From assembly GCA_922989275.2 (NCBI GenBank), contig OV277864.1, forward strand, positions 41,043,550-41,107,549: a stretch of DNA of 64,000 nt, read 5' to 3'. This DNA is from Gari tellinella (Eukaryota; Mollusca; Bivalvia; Cardiida; Psammobiidae). The first letter of the stretch is position 1. Every line of letters begins with the position of its first letter. The notes under the pieces were generated by a model. The model worked only from the letters and a program-made list of their open reading frames with translations. It ran no database searches and was not told where the DNA came from. This document shows, in pieces, positions 21,680 through 33,259 of the stretch. A program made the translations under genes and the position numbers.

Positions 21680-21890
21680 TTGTTAGTCTGCAACAATTGT
21701 CATCTGCTTCAGTTCTAAAACAATATTCTTTCAGAAATTCATTTCAATCAGGGTCAGGATGTCAAACAAGTTGCACCCTGATATCATGCAGATGCCAATG
21801 CAAGTTACCTGGCGTCTCATCTAGATCCAAACTGTAGTTTGCAGTTTAGCAAACATGTTTAGCGGTTTTGCCATTAGCATTAAGGGTGAA
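21680..21890. mobile_element. Worn family-G element
   Basis: CTGCAACAATTGTCATCTGC and AACAGGGTCAG-like phrases precede a broken core hairpin (GATGCCAATG; ACCTGGCGTCTCATC). Both terminal sites are unclear. Confidence 0.45.
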
Positions 21891-21901
21891 AAAACAGAAG
21901 C

Positions 21902-22104
21902 AGGGCTGCCATAACTTGATCATGAAAAATCCTAAGATTTCCATTTTTTCTATTTTTCAAGTGTGTTTACTTAAAGCAGGTTAAAAGTAAAGCAGAATGC
22001 GCCTTAAGGCGCATTCTGCTTTACTTTCAACCTGCTTTAAGCTATCATCTGCTAGGATAAAAATCCGACAATTTCGGAGAAAAATCCGGAGAAATGGCAG
22101 CCTT
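21902..22104. mobile_element. MITE with CAGGGCTGCCAT ends carrying a family-A core, next to exon b
   Basis: The left end CAGGGCTGCCATAACTTG and the right end GGAGAAATGGCAGCCTTG match the two ends of the 47941-51495 element. Inside is a perfect family-A hairpin (about 21971-22042). The right end lies about 35 bases from the exon-b donor site. Confidence 0.65.
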
Positions 22105-22143
22105 GGAGAAGAATTTCACACGTGACACAAGAGTCATACTTAC

Positions 22144-22192
22144 CATGAGGAAGGAGACTCCTTTCGAAGACCACTGCCCAACGTCGATCACC
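22144..22192 (-). CDS. GRAMD2B-like: GRAMD-like gene, candidate exon b (49 nt)
   Basis: A pyrimidine-rich acceptor (CTCCTCTTCTCGTTTCAG) and a strong donor (ATG then GTAAGT) bracket 49 nt. With one base completing the previous codon it reads VIDVGQWSSKGVSFLM and ends in phase 0, matching exon a upstream and exon c downstream. It is too short to recognise by homology. The other open frame (GDRRWAVVFERS) does not fit the neighbouring phases. It could be alternatively spliced or, less likely, a chance match. A hairpin element ends about 40 bases from the donor (21902-22104). Confidence 0.55.
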
Positions 22193-22418
22193 CTGAAACG
22201 AGAAGAGGAGTGAAAGTGTTTCTTCATTTATGGCTGATAAATAATTGATTAACCAATCAGTGTTAGTACACACTAAAAATCAAATCATTGATTGCTGCTG
22301 GTAGGCCGAGCAGACACTCAGGGTGGGACATACAATATATGTATTGTAAATGCAAAGTTGAGTTGAACTATTTAACACATTATTATCCCTTTCCTGTTTC
22401 TAGTTTTGAAGTCAGGTA

Positions 22419-22667
22419 CAGTGGAGAATCTGTTATTCTTTCCCAAAAAACGCGTTTATGCTAAAACTATTATTTGCAGTGCAAACAGTTTGGAGCCAGA
22501 TCAGACGCCGGGTAACCCGGCATCTGATCAGGCTCCAAACTGTTTTTTGCCACCAAGATAAACATGAAATATCAGAATTGTCCAAAAGTTGTTCTTTTCT
22601 ACGTTTTAGTGTTTTGCGTTTGCGTACGTTTGCGTTTAAACGGGAATGAATAACAGATTCTCCACTG
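22419..22667. mobile_element. Family-F MITE (249 bp)
   Basis: TA-flanked CAGTGGAGAATCTG and CAGATTCTCCACTG. Core hairpin at about 22481-22547 (GTTTGGAGCCAGATCAGACG). It is the reverse-oriented counterpart of 2737-2982, including the AAACGCGTTTA and ACGTTTGCG blocks. Confidence 0.8.
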
Positions 22668-22704
22668 TAACCAATTAAACTAGTAAAAGAGTAGTGGGTT
22701 GAAG

Positions 22705-22890
22705 GCGAATGGCAAAATTGTTATCATCTTTGCAAACCATTTAGATCCAGATGAGATGCCAAGAAACTTGGCATCTCATCAGGACCAAAATTGTTAGACA
22801 CTCCGACCCAAATTTGAAAAGAAATTTTAGAAAAGCAGCAAACAACAATGATAAATGTTTTCATTAGATGAACAAATAGTTTAGCATTCA
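22705..22890. mobile_element. Worn family-G element
   Basis: The core hairpin at about 22737-22797 has arms ATCCAGATGAGATGCC. The following ACTCCGACCCAAATTTG and AGCAGCAAACAACAATG phrases match family G. Ends unclear. Confidence 0.45.
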
Positions 22891-22983
22891 AAAACTGAAC
22901 TAAGTAATCTGGCCTGATATAGGTCTGATATCTTTTTCCCTGAATATCTTAAATTTTCTTTGAATTAAGCAACACAATCTTAA

Positions 22984-23227
22984 CCCTTTACCCCATAGCC
23001 TGTTTCTAGTTTTGAAAATAGGTGACAACTTAAAGCAGGTTGAAAGTAAAGCAGAATGCACCATAAGGCGCATTCTGCTTTACTTTCAGCCTGCTTTAAG
23101 ATAAACTATGCTAGGAATTATAAAATATTTCTTAATGTACACGTTCATGACTGAACAAACGTGAATTATTTTCTTAAGTGGAGGAATAAATAAAATGTGC
23201 TAAAAGGCGCTTCTATACGGGAAAGGG
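22984..23227 (+). mobile_element. Family-A MITE (244 bp)
   Basis: TTAA at 22980-22983 and 23228-23231. Strong hairpin at about 23029-23100. Confidence 0.85.
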
Positions 23228-23280
23228 TTAAACTAACAACTCAAAAATAATCTCTAACCGGTTTGCATGTTTCCAAGCTT

Positions 23281-23838
23281 TGGCCAATATGACAGAAGCT
23301 GAAAGCCATCCCAAAGTGTTAGAGATTATTCTAACAGAAGCTGAGAGCAAAACCAACATGTTAGAGACAATTCACACAAAAGTTTGGTACCAAACCAAAG
23401 TGATAGAGATCCTTTTAATAGAAACTGAGAGAAAAATCAATATGAGATTGCTTTAACTTTTAACAGAGGCTGAGAGCTGACCAACATGATAGAGGCAATT
23501 CGTTTGGTACCAAACCAAAGTGTTAGAGATTATTCTAACAGAAGCTGAGAGCTAACCAACATGTTAGAGGCAATTCGTTTGGTACCAAACCAAAGTGTTA
23601 GAGATTATTCTAACAGAAGCTGAGAGCTAACCAACATGTTAGAGGCAATTCGTTTGGTACCAAACCAAAGTGTTAGAGATTATTCTAACAGAAGCTGAGA
23701 GCTAACCAACATGTTAGAGGCAATTCGTTTTGGTACCAAACCAAAGTGTTAGAGATTATTCTAACAGAAGCTGACAGCAAAACCAACATGTTAGAGACAA
23801 TTCCCACAAAACTTTGGTGCCAAACAATAATGCCAAGA
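23281..23838 (+). repeat. Minisatellite, 75-bp unit
   Basis: TGTTAGAGATTATTCTAACA opens the regular units at 23521, 23596, 23671 and 23747. Worn units start at 23317 and 23401, and another has its conserved part at about 23460. Each regular unit contains two short palindromes: the opening phrase itself and TTTGGTACCAAA. Confidence 0.85.
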
Positions 23839-23982
23839 TTTCATTCTTAGTGAGAATGTTTTGAAAGAGTTACTATCCATATTTCAAGACTATAAGATTG
23901 GTCTTCAATAAAATATAAACTTGCCTCTATGTACCATGTACTAATGGAAAATGTTGCATATAAGACCTCAATGCATGAAGTA

Positions 23983-24436
23983 CAGTAAAACCTCACTATT
24001 ACGACCACTAAATTATGTTAATAATTATGGTGTTTACGAATGGTGACTGCTTAACTCTTTCCCCCATAGAAGCGACTTTTAGCGTATTTAATTTATTCCT
24101 CCGCTGATGAAAGTAGTTCCAGTTTATACCCTCATGAACAATAACCATTACAAATATTTTATATAGCCTAGCAGATTTTATCTTAAAGCAGGCTGAAAGT
24201 AAAGCAGAATGTGCCTTAGGGCACATTCTGCTTTACTTTCAACCTGCTTTAAGTGGTCAACTATCTTCAATACTAGAAATAGGCTATCAGGTAAAGGGTT
24301 AAAGCAAGGTGACAGTGAAACAGAAAGCTCCTATAGGAGCTTTCTGTTTCACTGTCTACTTGCTTCAAGCTGTCAGCTGTCTATCTTACAATCAATTAGC
24401 CTTCATTTTAACGGTCGCAATAGCGAGGTTTTACTG
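23983..24436. mobile_element. Family-E MITE split by a family-A insertion
   Basis: E ends CAGTAAAACCTCACTATTAC and GAGGTTTTACTG with TA flanks. An A copy (24055-24298, TTAA at 24051-24054 and 24299-24302) sits exactly at the CTGCTTAA of the E left arm; the E hairpin resumes with AGCAAGGTGACAGTG. Confidence 0.85.
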
Positions 24437-24540
24437 TATTAGCCATCCTCTGGTAGAAAGATAAATAATTTACAACCCTATTCAAAATAAATGGCCATTT
24501 CTTCTTCTATCCTGGCCTCTAAATAGACCTAGTAAATAAT

Positions 24541-24733
24541 CAGGGCTCCAGATAAGGGGAGTATTTCAAAAACTAAAATCTTTATTTCTGTATTAAACCC
24601 TATGGTGTCACCACTCATTAAAATCGTCTCTTTGAGACGATTCTAATGAGTAGTAACACCATAGGATTTGGTGCTGAAATGAGTCATAAAACGTTGGATT
24701 TGTTCCGATAACTCGCTCTTGTCTGGAGCCCTT
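24541..24733 (+). mobile_element. Family-D MITE with perfect 6-bp target duplication
   Basis: 193 bp, CAGGGCTCCAGATAAGG to TGTCTGGAGCCCTT. AATAAT repeats at 24535-24540 and 24734-24739. Confidence 0.85.
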
Positions 24734-25041
24734 AATAATTATCACACATAACTGGTCATACAACTGGGTTTCCTCCATAGTATTAAGAACACTTAGCTCT
24801 ACAACATAACACAATCTATCTGATCTAATGGTGAACAATGATAATAAACATTGCCAAGCATCAAACCAGTTTTTTACATCAGCACTAAAGCAATTCTAGT
24901 CCAACAACATGGTATATTAAAGAAAGTTAGTAATTATTACTATTCCAGATTTATACAGCACTCTTTTCACACAGGAGTTGGAATCATACTTTTTTTCAAC
25001 CTATTACCCATAGCCTATCTTTTTGTAGTTTAAAACCTTAA

Positions 25042-25283
25042 CCCTTTCCCACATAGCATATCTCTAGTATCGAATATAGGTGTCCACTTAAAGCAGGTTG
25101 AAAGTAAAGCAGAATGCGCTTTAAGCGCATTCTGCTTTACTTTCAGCCTGCTTTAAGCTATCATCTGCTAGAATATAGAAAATATTTTGTATTATACATA
25201 TTTATGAATATATAAATTGGAACTATTTTCTTCAGGGCAAGAATAAACTGAATGCGCTAAAAGGCGCTTCTATGGGGGAAAGG
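25042..25283 (+). mobile_element. Family-A MITE (242 bp) beside an A half-copy
   Basis: TTAA at 25038-25041 and 25284-25287, with a perfect hairpin tip (GCGCTTTAAGCGC). Beyond the right TTAA the right half of another A hairpin continues (AGCGCATTCTGC to AAGTGGTCACCTG), so this copy also inserted into an A element. Confidence 0.8.
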
Positions 25284-25870
25284 GTTAAAGCGCATTCTGC
25301 TTTACTTTCAAACTGTTTTAAGTGGTCACCTGTCTCCTAAACTAAAAGCAGGTCTTTGGTTAATATAGGTTAAAGCAAAATGAAAGTTAAGCAGATAAAG
25401 GTTAAGCTTCTAAAAGAAATTGCTGATATGGAAGTAAAGGTTAAAGGCTTATAGTCAAATTCATTATTGTTACAATAGTATTTACTTGTCCCCATTTGTA
25501 AACACAACTTAGATTGCAGTAAAACTTGCATCAAGATGTCACTTAAAAGAAGATCAATTATATATATCCGTCTTTAAACAGCTGACAGTTTAATGTAGAA
25601 CAAAGGTAAAACAGAAACCTCCTTTAGGAGCTTTCTATTTCAATTCTGACCTGCATTGAGCAGACATCGATCTTATAAGAGTTTCAATGTTTCTTAAAAC
25701 GAAGAGCACAAATTTCACTGTTTATCTCACAGTAAGCCTTACTGAATAATTTACTATTATAAATTAGATAATGCTACCTAACTCTGTTAATATCATTATT
25801 GTTATTGGCAATGTAACAGTGTTCAACATTAATAGCTTAGGTCTTTTGGGGTAACTTTTTGCACTATTAA

Positions 25871-26117
25871 TCCTTTTCCCCCATAGAAGCCCCTGTTAGG
25901 ACATTTAATTTAATCCTCCGCTATCGAAAATAGTTCCAATTTATTCAGTCATGAACAAGTACCAATAGAAATATTATCTATTATCCTAGCAGATGGTAGT
26001 TTAAAGCAGGCTGATAGTAAAGCAGAATGTGCCTTTAGGCGCATTCTGCTTTACTTTCAACCTGCTTTAAGTGCTCATCTGTATTCAAAACTGAAAAACA
26101 GGCTTTTGGGTAATGGG
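25871..26117 (-). mobile_element. Family-A MITE (247 bp)
   Basis: TTAA at 25867-25870 and 26118-26121. Hairpin at about 26000-26071. Confidence 0.8.
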
Positions 26118-26199
26118 TTAATTTTACTTTCTCTATAACTATATAATTCTCATTGTAAGCGTGTTTACCCTATCATTGTCAAACAAAACTCTCAAATAC

Positions 26200-26490
26200 G
26201 CACCTACAGTTTAGATCCAGATCAGACAATGAATTACTCAGTGTCTGATCCGCATCCAAACTGTTTTAACACTCTAACTGATGTGTCTTTCAGCTAATTG
26301 CCTAAGATTAATATGAAGAAATAAACACTTTGCATGCTGGGTAAATTTTTCATCTGCAACAATCTGAAAAATTCTTAACATCTTTACAAAACTTGGTCAG
26401 AGTTTAACGGTTTGGATTCTGAAAAGAAGTTGCATGATGTGGCGTCTCATCAGGATTCAAACTGTTTAATTGCAAAGGTTATCATGGTTT
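26200..26490. mobile_element. Two worn G/F-type hairpin elements
   Basis: The first hairpin (about 26208-26272) has arms AGTTTAGATCCAGATCAGAC. The second begins at TTTGCATGCTGGGTAA (about 26331) and reaches its core (about 26410-26468), then breaks off. Confidence 0.45.
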
Positions 26491-26847
26491 CCCCCCTATC
26501 CTGCTAATTTTAGAGTCTAGAAACATTGGCTACCAGTTAAAGGGTTACATATTAGCCTAAATTTGGGAAAGTTTATACTTTATTACGTACACTTCGTCTA
26601 ATTGTACATCCACTAATTTGATGTTGCTTTAGCTTAATTTCCACGTTGCACCAAATTTGGTAATATTTCAGGGAACAAATTTGTTTTCACCATACAACTG
26701 TGCCATTATTATTTTTTTAATTGACTTAGCATCATCAACCACAGGGAGACAAAATAATTCCTAGCAATAAATCATAGTTTTCTTATGAAACAAAAACTGT
26801 AACAAACATTGAGACTTGGCATACAAGAAGTAGAAGAAATGTCTTAA

Positions 26848-27060
26848 CCCTTTACTCCATAATTATAAAGCCTATTTCTATTTTTGAAAGACTGGTGACC
26901 ACTTAAAGCTGTATGAAAATAAAGCAGAATGTGCCTTAAGACACATTCTTCTTTACGATCAGCCTGCTTCAAGCTTCTATCTGATAGCATACAGAAAATA
27001 TTTCGTAACTGCATAACTCATAACTGTATAAACTAGAACTTATAATTTTCTTCAGAGTAT
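26848..27060 (+). mobile_element. Family-A MITE, right end lost
   Basis: TTAA at 26844-26847. Worn hairpin at about 26903-26972. The right end fades just before the TA-flanked family-E element at 27067. Confidence 0.55.
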
Positions 27061-27066
27061 GATTTA

Positions 27067-27459
27067 CAGTAAAACCTCTCTATTACGACCACTAAAATGT
27101 GTTAATAATTAGGTTTTTATGACAGGTAACTGCTTAAAGCAAGGTGACAGTAAAACTGTTTTACTGTCACCTTGCTTTAACCCTGAGCCTGCCAGTCACG
27201 ACTATAGCTCCATATGCAAACAGCTTGGATCCGGATGAGACGCAGAGTAACTCGGCGTCTCATCCGGATCCAAGCTGTTTGACACTCGGACAACATTTTC
27301 AGCAATTTTGAGCAACTTTGAAGCACTTTGAAACTTGTAGCAGACGAGAAATATAGCAGACAACAATTTATTTGGCGGGCTAAGGGTTAATTGGCTGTCA
27401 CCTGCCTTTAATACAATCAATTATCCTTCGTTTTAGTAGGTAATAGCAAGGTTTTACTG
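27067..27459. mobile_element. Family-E MITE split by a family-C insertion
   Basis: E ends CAGTAAAACCTCTCTATTAC and CAAGGTTTTACTG. A 206-bp C element (27181-27386, TTAA at 27177-27180 and 27387-27390) occupies the CTTGCTTTAA of the E right arm. The E tip is trimmed to AAACTGTTTT. Confidence 0.85.
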
Positions 27460-28050
27460 TAATTAAATATGTAAATATGCATATGTGGGATATTTTTCCG
27501 CACCCTTTTATCTATGCATATCTATATGGAGTAAAAGGTTTCATTTTTTTCATCATTAGCACCCAACTGGTGACTTCTCATGCTGTTTTGTAACCTTTGC
27601 AAACAGTTTGATTCCAGATGAGAGGCTGAGTAACTCTGTCTCTCATCAGGATTCAAACTGTTTGCCACATACTCTACTATCTTCATAAAAGATTCTGAGA
27701 ATGTGCACATGACGGAATTTCTATTGACAAAACCTGCCTCTAATGCAGAAAGTTACAAGACAATCTAATCCCCACTCTTTACATGTATAAGTACACTCTC
27801 CCTAGGAGACATGGATTTTTACCATAGTGGCTAATCTGAGTCTACAACGTTTGCAACATTTTGTTTCTCTCCATTTTAACTCAAGACATGCCATACAACA
27901 TGTTTCCCTAATAACTTTTTTCAGCACTTCATGATTTTCAAAACATATTTTAGGATGAGAGTAAAGCAAAAGAATCTAGTATGAGCTTTCTACTTTACTT
28001 TCAATCAGCTTTAAGCAGCCACATGACTGTGAAGGTGTAAAACCACTTCC

Positions 28051-28243
28051 CAGGGCTCCAGATAAGAGGGAGTAAATTGAACAAATCCAGCATTTTCTCA
28101 CTCAAAACAGCATCAACTCCTATGGTGTGTCTACTCAATAGAATCATCTCAAAGAGACGATTCTAATGAGTAGTGACACCATAGGGTTTTATTCAGAAAT
28201 AAAGATTTTAGCTTTTGAAATACTCCCCTTATCTGGGGCCCTG
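28051..28243 (-). mobile_element. Family-D MITE (193 bp)
   Basis: CAGGGCTCCAGATAAGAGG to CTTATCTGGGGCCCTG; core tip TCAAAGAGA. No clear duplication. Confidence 0.75.
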
Positions 28244-28646
28244 CTTGACTTCCAAAGCAATTCACATATCAGGGCATTAATGTATTTTCTACAAATATGT
28301 AAAATGCATGAGCTAGGGTTTCTTACTTTCTATGAAAGAATGGCTTACGAAATCTCGTTCCGATACAGATAAATGGATCGGTCAATCACTGAAATGGGAA
28401 ATGTCTGCAACATTGACAGACACATTGCACACATGCTGCATGCACAATGACAAACAGTTGTAGATCATAGATATATGCTGAATCTACACTGACAAAATCA
28501 GTAAACAGACGGAATCCATATTGACTGACATTACCACATTGCCTAAAACCAGATAACGGTGACAAGCATTTGCATACAAGCTGACAGGCATTTGCCTACC
28601 AAACAATTTAATAACTTACATTTACCATTTCTATCATTGCTTTTAA

Positions 28647-28893
28647 CCCTTTTTACCCATAGCCTGTTTCTAGATTTGAAGACAAGTTACCATTTAAAGC
28701 AGGTTGAAAGTAAAGCAAAATGTGCCTTAAGGCACATTTTGCTTTACTTTCAGCCTGCTTTAAATTAAAATCTGCTAGAATTCTAGAAAATATTTCTTAT
28801 GATGCATAGTTATGATTGTATACAGTGGAACTATTTTCTTCAGTGAAGGAATTAATTACATGCGTAAAAATGTGTATCTATTGAGTAAATAAG
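28647..28893 (+). mobile_element. Family-A MITE (247 bp)
   Basis: TTAA at 28643-28646 and 28894-28897. The hairpin at about 28693-28765 is nearly perfect with tip TGTGCCTTAAGGCACA. Confidence 0.8.
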
Positions 28894-29209
28894 TTAATCT
28901 TTTGTTAAGACTGACTGATGGCTGTTTATAGCAGGATGAAAGTAAAGCAGAAAGCTCCTAAAAGAGCTTTCTGCTTCAATTTCAGCCTGATTCAAGCAAC
29001 AGCCAATTTGGATGTAGGAAATAAAAGCATCCAACAGCTGAATGTTCAGGGCCAAATGACAAACATTTGCATACAAACTGACAAGACATTTGCCTAGGAA
29101 ACAAAACATACTGCCAGGCAATGGTCTAAAAAGTGTCAATCATTTTCACTTTTACAGAAACTAAAGACGTACAGGGACATACATAATTGACATGTATACA
29201 TTTCAGAAA

Positions 29210-29650
29210 AGGTCAACAGAATAAGCCTAGAGACAAAATACACACAGGCATAAATGCTGGCAAGCATTTGCACATTCAGATCACGCTTATAGCATCACAT
29301 TGGCATAAATGTTGGAGCTCATTTGCACACTCAGACCCAAACCATACTGACATACATTAATTAATGACAAAAACATTTTGCACACCAAGAATTAAACTGC
29401 ACATTCAAATTTCAACAGCATTAATATGTTGGCAATAATTTGCACACTTAGACTTAAATGATACTTAGGCCAGCACATATTAATCGCACAAACGTTGGCA
29501 ATGATTTGAAATGATGTGCACACTCAGACTTAAATGATACTTAGGCCAACATATATTTATGGCACAAATGTTGGCAATGATATGCAATGATTTGCACCCT
29601 CAGACTTAAACCACATTCAAATACATTGGCATATTATATGTGTTTTATTG
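29210..29650 (+). repeat. Degenerate minisatellite
   Basis: About six diverged units of roughly 55-90 bases share TTGGCAATGATTTGCACACT and ACTTAAATGATACTTAGGCC. The best pair starts near 29420 and 29495. The phrase CATTTGC also recurs upstream (28565-28590, 29065-29090). Confidence 0.6.
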
Positions 29651-29699
29651 TTGTGCACATATAGAACAATATATGTATAAATTGTTTGCTCACGAAGAC

Positions 29700-30170
29700 T
29701 GAATCATACTGATATATATTGGCATATGTGTTAACAATCTTTGGTAATTCACTTTGTCTGCCATGATCAGTATTAACTAATAGAATCAAAATCAAATACT
29801 TATATATTCGCTTTTTGTGAAAATATGTTTTTTGTATTCAAAAAGAATATTTGTCTCAGACACCAAGAAAATACTGCAGTACCTGATAGTATGCATGCAG
29901 TTAAACTTCTGTTAGTAAACATTTAATGAAGACAAGAGGAAATATCTAGAAACATTATTGATTAATTGTTAACCTATTTGCCGTATAGAAACTTTTTATA
30001 TCTTTAAATAATGCTCACAGAAACAAGACTTTTCATGTGTCCTGATAAACTACAGGAATTAAATCTTCTCAACATTATGACAGGTAGCTGTATTATGACA
30101 CTTTGAGCTTGCTTTAATTTTAAGCAGGCACTGTCTCCCACTGAGTCTCAAACACCTTAAGCAAAGCTGT
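29700..30170. other. Intron stretch with no recognised feature
   Basis: AT-rich; no hairpin, exon or RNA gene recognised. Confidence 0.45.
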
Positions 30171-30179
30171 GAGATAGAA

Positions 30180-30251
30180 TCAATGCAGGACAAAAGTTAT
30201 GCAGAAAGCTCCGATAGGAGCTTTCTGCATAACTTTTATCCTGCATTAAAA
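30180..30251. repeat. Long hairpin (ATGCAGGACAAAAGTTATGC arms)
   Basis: Almost perfect palindrome, tip AGCTCCGATAGGAGCT. A related hairpin on TAACACAGAACTAAAGCAAAG arms is at 30526-30592. Confidence 0.7.
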
Positions 30252-31051
30252 AGCAACCTGTCATAAAGACTGACCCTAGACTTTCGTTGAAAATGGCAAT
30301 TACTTTACATATTTCTGACAGACAGAAATTGATAAAGCATTACCTAGACAACCTCTACCTTGTCCAATGTTTCTGCCGTAACACATAAAAGACTATTGAT
30401 CTAGGTATACGACAATACATAACAATACCATTAACAAGAGCAATCTACAGGTACTGTCACACCTGTCCTCAATTTTAACCAAACTTCACCACAGACTTTT
30501 AAAGACTGGTGACTTATAATTATACTTAACACAGAACTAAAGCAAAGCAGAAAGCTCCTAATGGAGCTTTCTGCTTTGCTTTAGTTATGCGTTTAGCTAT
30601 GCCTGTCTTAACTGCCTTCCAGTATTTTCGAATGTCTAATAAGGAAGAGACTAGACTACGACTGTACAACATAAACATTTTACGACCTGTTCTGAATTTT
30701 TACCTTCAAGCGATACTTTGTGAAATGAAACACCACATGTAGATGACATATTTCTTGTTGGAACTCTCACGTTTCACAGGAAATCTGATCAAAGTGATAC
30801 AGAGCTGATTGGGAACTTAACATTTTGCCACTTAAATTGTGTGTTTTCATTAATTGCTGTAAAGTATGATGTCTCCACACTTTAAGCAACAATTATATGA
30901 GAGTATGTTTAAAATATGTGGTAATTCAAAGTTACTGTATGGTGAAAGAAAAGCAGAACGCTCATCAGATAGCTTTCTATTTTCTTTTATTTTCCTTTAA
31001 AACCACTCGCCTTATCTCTTTCCTCTGTAACAGCTTGTTTATCATGTTTAA

Positions 31052-31341
31052 CCCACTACTCCATAAATATGTGCTCTTATGCCTTTAATATTCCTTTACC
31101 AAAGAAAATTGTAAATTTAGACTATAGTCATGAATATGAATCGTAAGAAATAATTATGTTCTATATCTGATCAGATTGATCATTGCACCTCAAGGCGCAT
31201 TCTATTTTACCTTGAGAAACTAGAAGCAGGCTAAAAGTAAAACAGAATGCGCCTTGAGGTGCATTCAGCTTTACTTTTTGTGCAACATGATTTAAGTTGT
31301 CTCCTGTCTTCAAAACTAGAAACAGGCTATGGAGTAATGGG
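31052..31341 (-). mobile_element. Family-A MITE with extra arm segment (290 bp)
   Basis: TTAA at 31048-31051 and 31342-31345. The hairpin region holds an additional partial arm (TGCACCTCAAGGCGC, about 31184-31198) and is therefore longer than other copies. Confidence 0.7.
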
Positions 31342-31465
31342 TTAAGACATTAGTGTCTGCACAATGTAAGGCAGACATAAAGCAGGAAGCTCCATCAGGA
31401 GATTTCTGCTTTACTTTCATCTTGTTTTAAGCTACACCCATCTTGCATCTTTCATCTTGCTTTAA

Positions 31466-31710
31466 CCCTTTACCCCATAGCCTTTTCTAGTTTTGAAAAT
31501 AGGTGACTATACTTAAAGCAGATTGAACGTAAAGCAGAATGCGCCCTAAGGCGCATTCTGCTTTACTTTCAGCCTGCTTTAAGCTACCACCTGCCAAAAT
31601 TAAGAAAATATTCCATCTGATACATATTCATGACTGCATAGATTGGAATTATTTTCTTCTGCGTAGGATTAAACGGAATGCGCTAAAAGGCGCTTCTATA
31701 AGGTAAAGGG
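31466..31710 (+). mobile_element. Family-A MITE (245 bp)
   Basis: TTAA at 31462-31465 and 31711-31714. Perfect tip GCGCCCTAAGGCGC. It interrupts a hairpin repeat at CTTGCTTTAA. Confidence 0.85.
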
Positions 31711-31995
31711 TTAAGCTACACTATCAGTGGGTCTTTGATTGAGTGGTCAATATATATAGCACTGTACTGTACATGAAAAGACATTCTACTTGTACACTAT
31801 CTACAGACTGAGCACTGTATATTATTTCAAACTGAGAATCAATATGATATGAAAAATATGTGAGAAGCAGCAAAGGCCAAGAGGGACCTACGTTTCCTGT
31901 CCTTGCCTGATAAGATTATTCCTATACTAGCTGTTAACACCGAGTTCTTAGAGGACAATCACTACAAACTGTGTATAGCCCTGATCTACTCTATA

Positions 31996-32096
31996 CAGTG
32001 AAACCTCTCTATTACGATCACTAAATTGTGTAAACTATTAGGTGTTTAGGACAGGTGACTGCTTAAAGCAAGGAAAACGTTAAACAGAAAGCTCCT
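31996..32096. mobile_element. Left half of a family-E MITE
   Basis: CAGTGAAACCTCTCTATTAC through the left arm to AGAAAGCTCCTGC; the right half is absent. Confidence 0.6.
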
Positions 32097-32290
32097 GCAT
32101 TATTGTGCAAGAAACAACTATACATGTATTCATCATTTGCAAATAGTGTAGACCCAGATCATAGGGTTTGTTCAGGGGCCAATAATGATCAGGGCCTGCA
32201 CTGTTAAATTAGTGGCATACTTAATAACTATTTGAGAAATCAATCTTTTAAGAGACAATGTAATCTGGACATTATTTTGGAAATGGAATG

Positions 32291-32508
32291 CAGGGCTCCA
32301 AATAAGTGGGAGTAAATTTAATAAATCCAGCATTTTCTCATTCATTTCAGCACCGAATCCTATTGTGTTACTACTCATTAGAATCGTCTCGAAGAGACGA
32401 TTCTAATGAGTAGTGACACCATAGGGTTTAATGCAGAAGTAAAAAAAAGTAAAAAAATGCAGAAGTAAAGATTTTTTTTTTTTTTAAATCTCCTTATCTG
32501 GAGCCCTT
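32291..32508 (-). mobile_element. Family-D MITE with perfect 6-bp target duplication
   Basis: CAGGGCTCCAAATAAG to TTATCTGGAGCCCTT. GGAATG repeats at 32285-32290 and 32509-32514. A short duplication (GCAGAAGTAAA, about 32433 and 32459) and a T run lengthen it to 218 bp. Confidence 0.8.
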
Positions 32509-32548
32509 GGAATGTTCCATTTGAAAGTCAGCAGTGTAAGGATGAATC

Positions 32549-32789
32549 TTATGAACCCTAGTCCTGCATATAGGCGTCCTTTTCAAACAGTATACATGTG
32601 ACACATGCACTTGTCCTATGCAAACAGTGAATACCCAGATCAGAGGGCTCCTTACGGAGCCCTCTGATCTGGGCCTTCACTGTTTGTCATTATGCAAATC
32701 ATTGACAAAAACAACCCTTAAATGTCAAAAATGGACTAGACTAAAATGGAAACTGGAATTGTCCATTTGAAGTTTCAGGGAGGAAAGAG
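32549..32789 (+). mobile_element. Family-B MITE, left edge worn
   Basis: Right TTAA at 32790-32793; the left site reads TTAT. Hairpin at about 32620-32688 with tip AGGGCTCCTTACGGAGCCCT. Confidence 0.7.
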
Positions 32790-33259
32790 TTAAAGGTTAT
32801 TGTACTCAATGTACTGGCCATTCATCTTTCTTCTCTGAAGATAACCAAAGGTCCCCTGTGGCCTTGTAATACTGGTAAAAGTCACAGGAAAACAGTAAAC
32901 CAATTTCATCCATTGGTTTCCTTTGTGCAGATTATAACCATGGCATGGTTTAGCAATAACAAGAAAGAACATAAAACTTGTGTGGGACTTGAGTCACTTG
33001 ACAATTAACTGCATTTTCTACTATATCACTTACAATGACTTTTGACCTTTGGACACATAACCTTTTCCTAAGACACAGGGATACTGAAGACTTGCTATTT
33101 TCTCCGGCATTGTTTTGCCATTTGGTCTGGCAATGAGCATGAGTTACTTAACCCTTTCCCCTCATAGCTTGTTTTCAAATTGAGGATAGATAGCTGCTTA
33201 AATCAAGCTGAAGGTACAGCAGAATGCTCCTAAAGGAGCAATATATTCTGCCTTACTTT

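Noticed and set aside
23281..23838. CRISPR-like array
   Set aside because: The 75-bp units are contiguous tandem repeats without unique spacers, in a eukaryotic intron.
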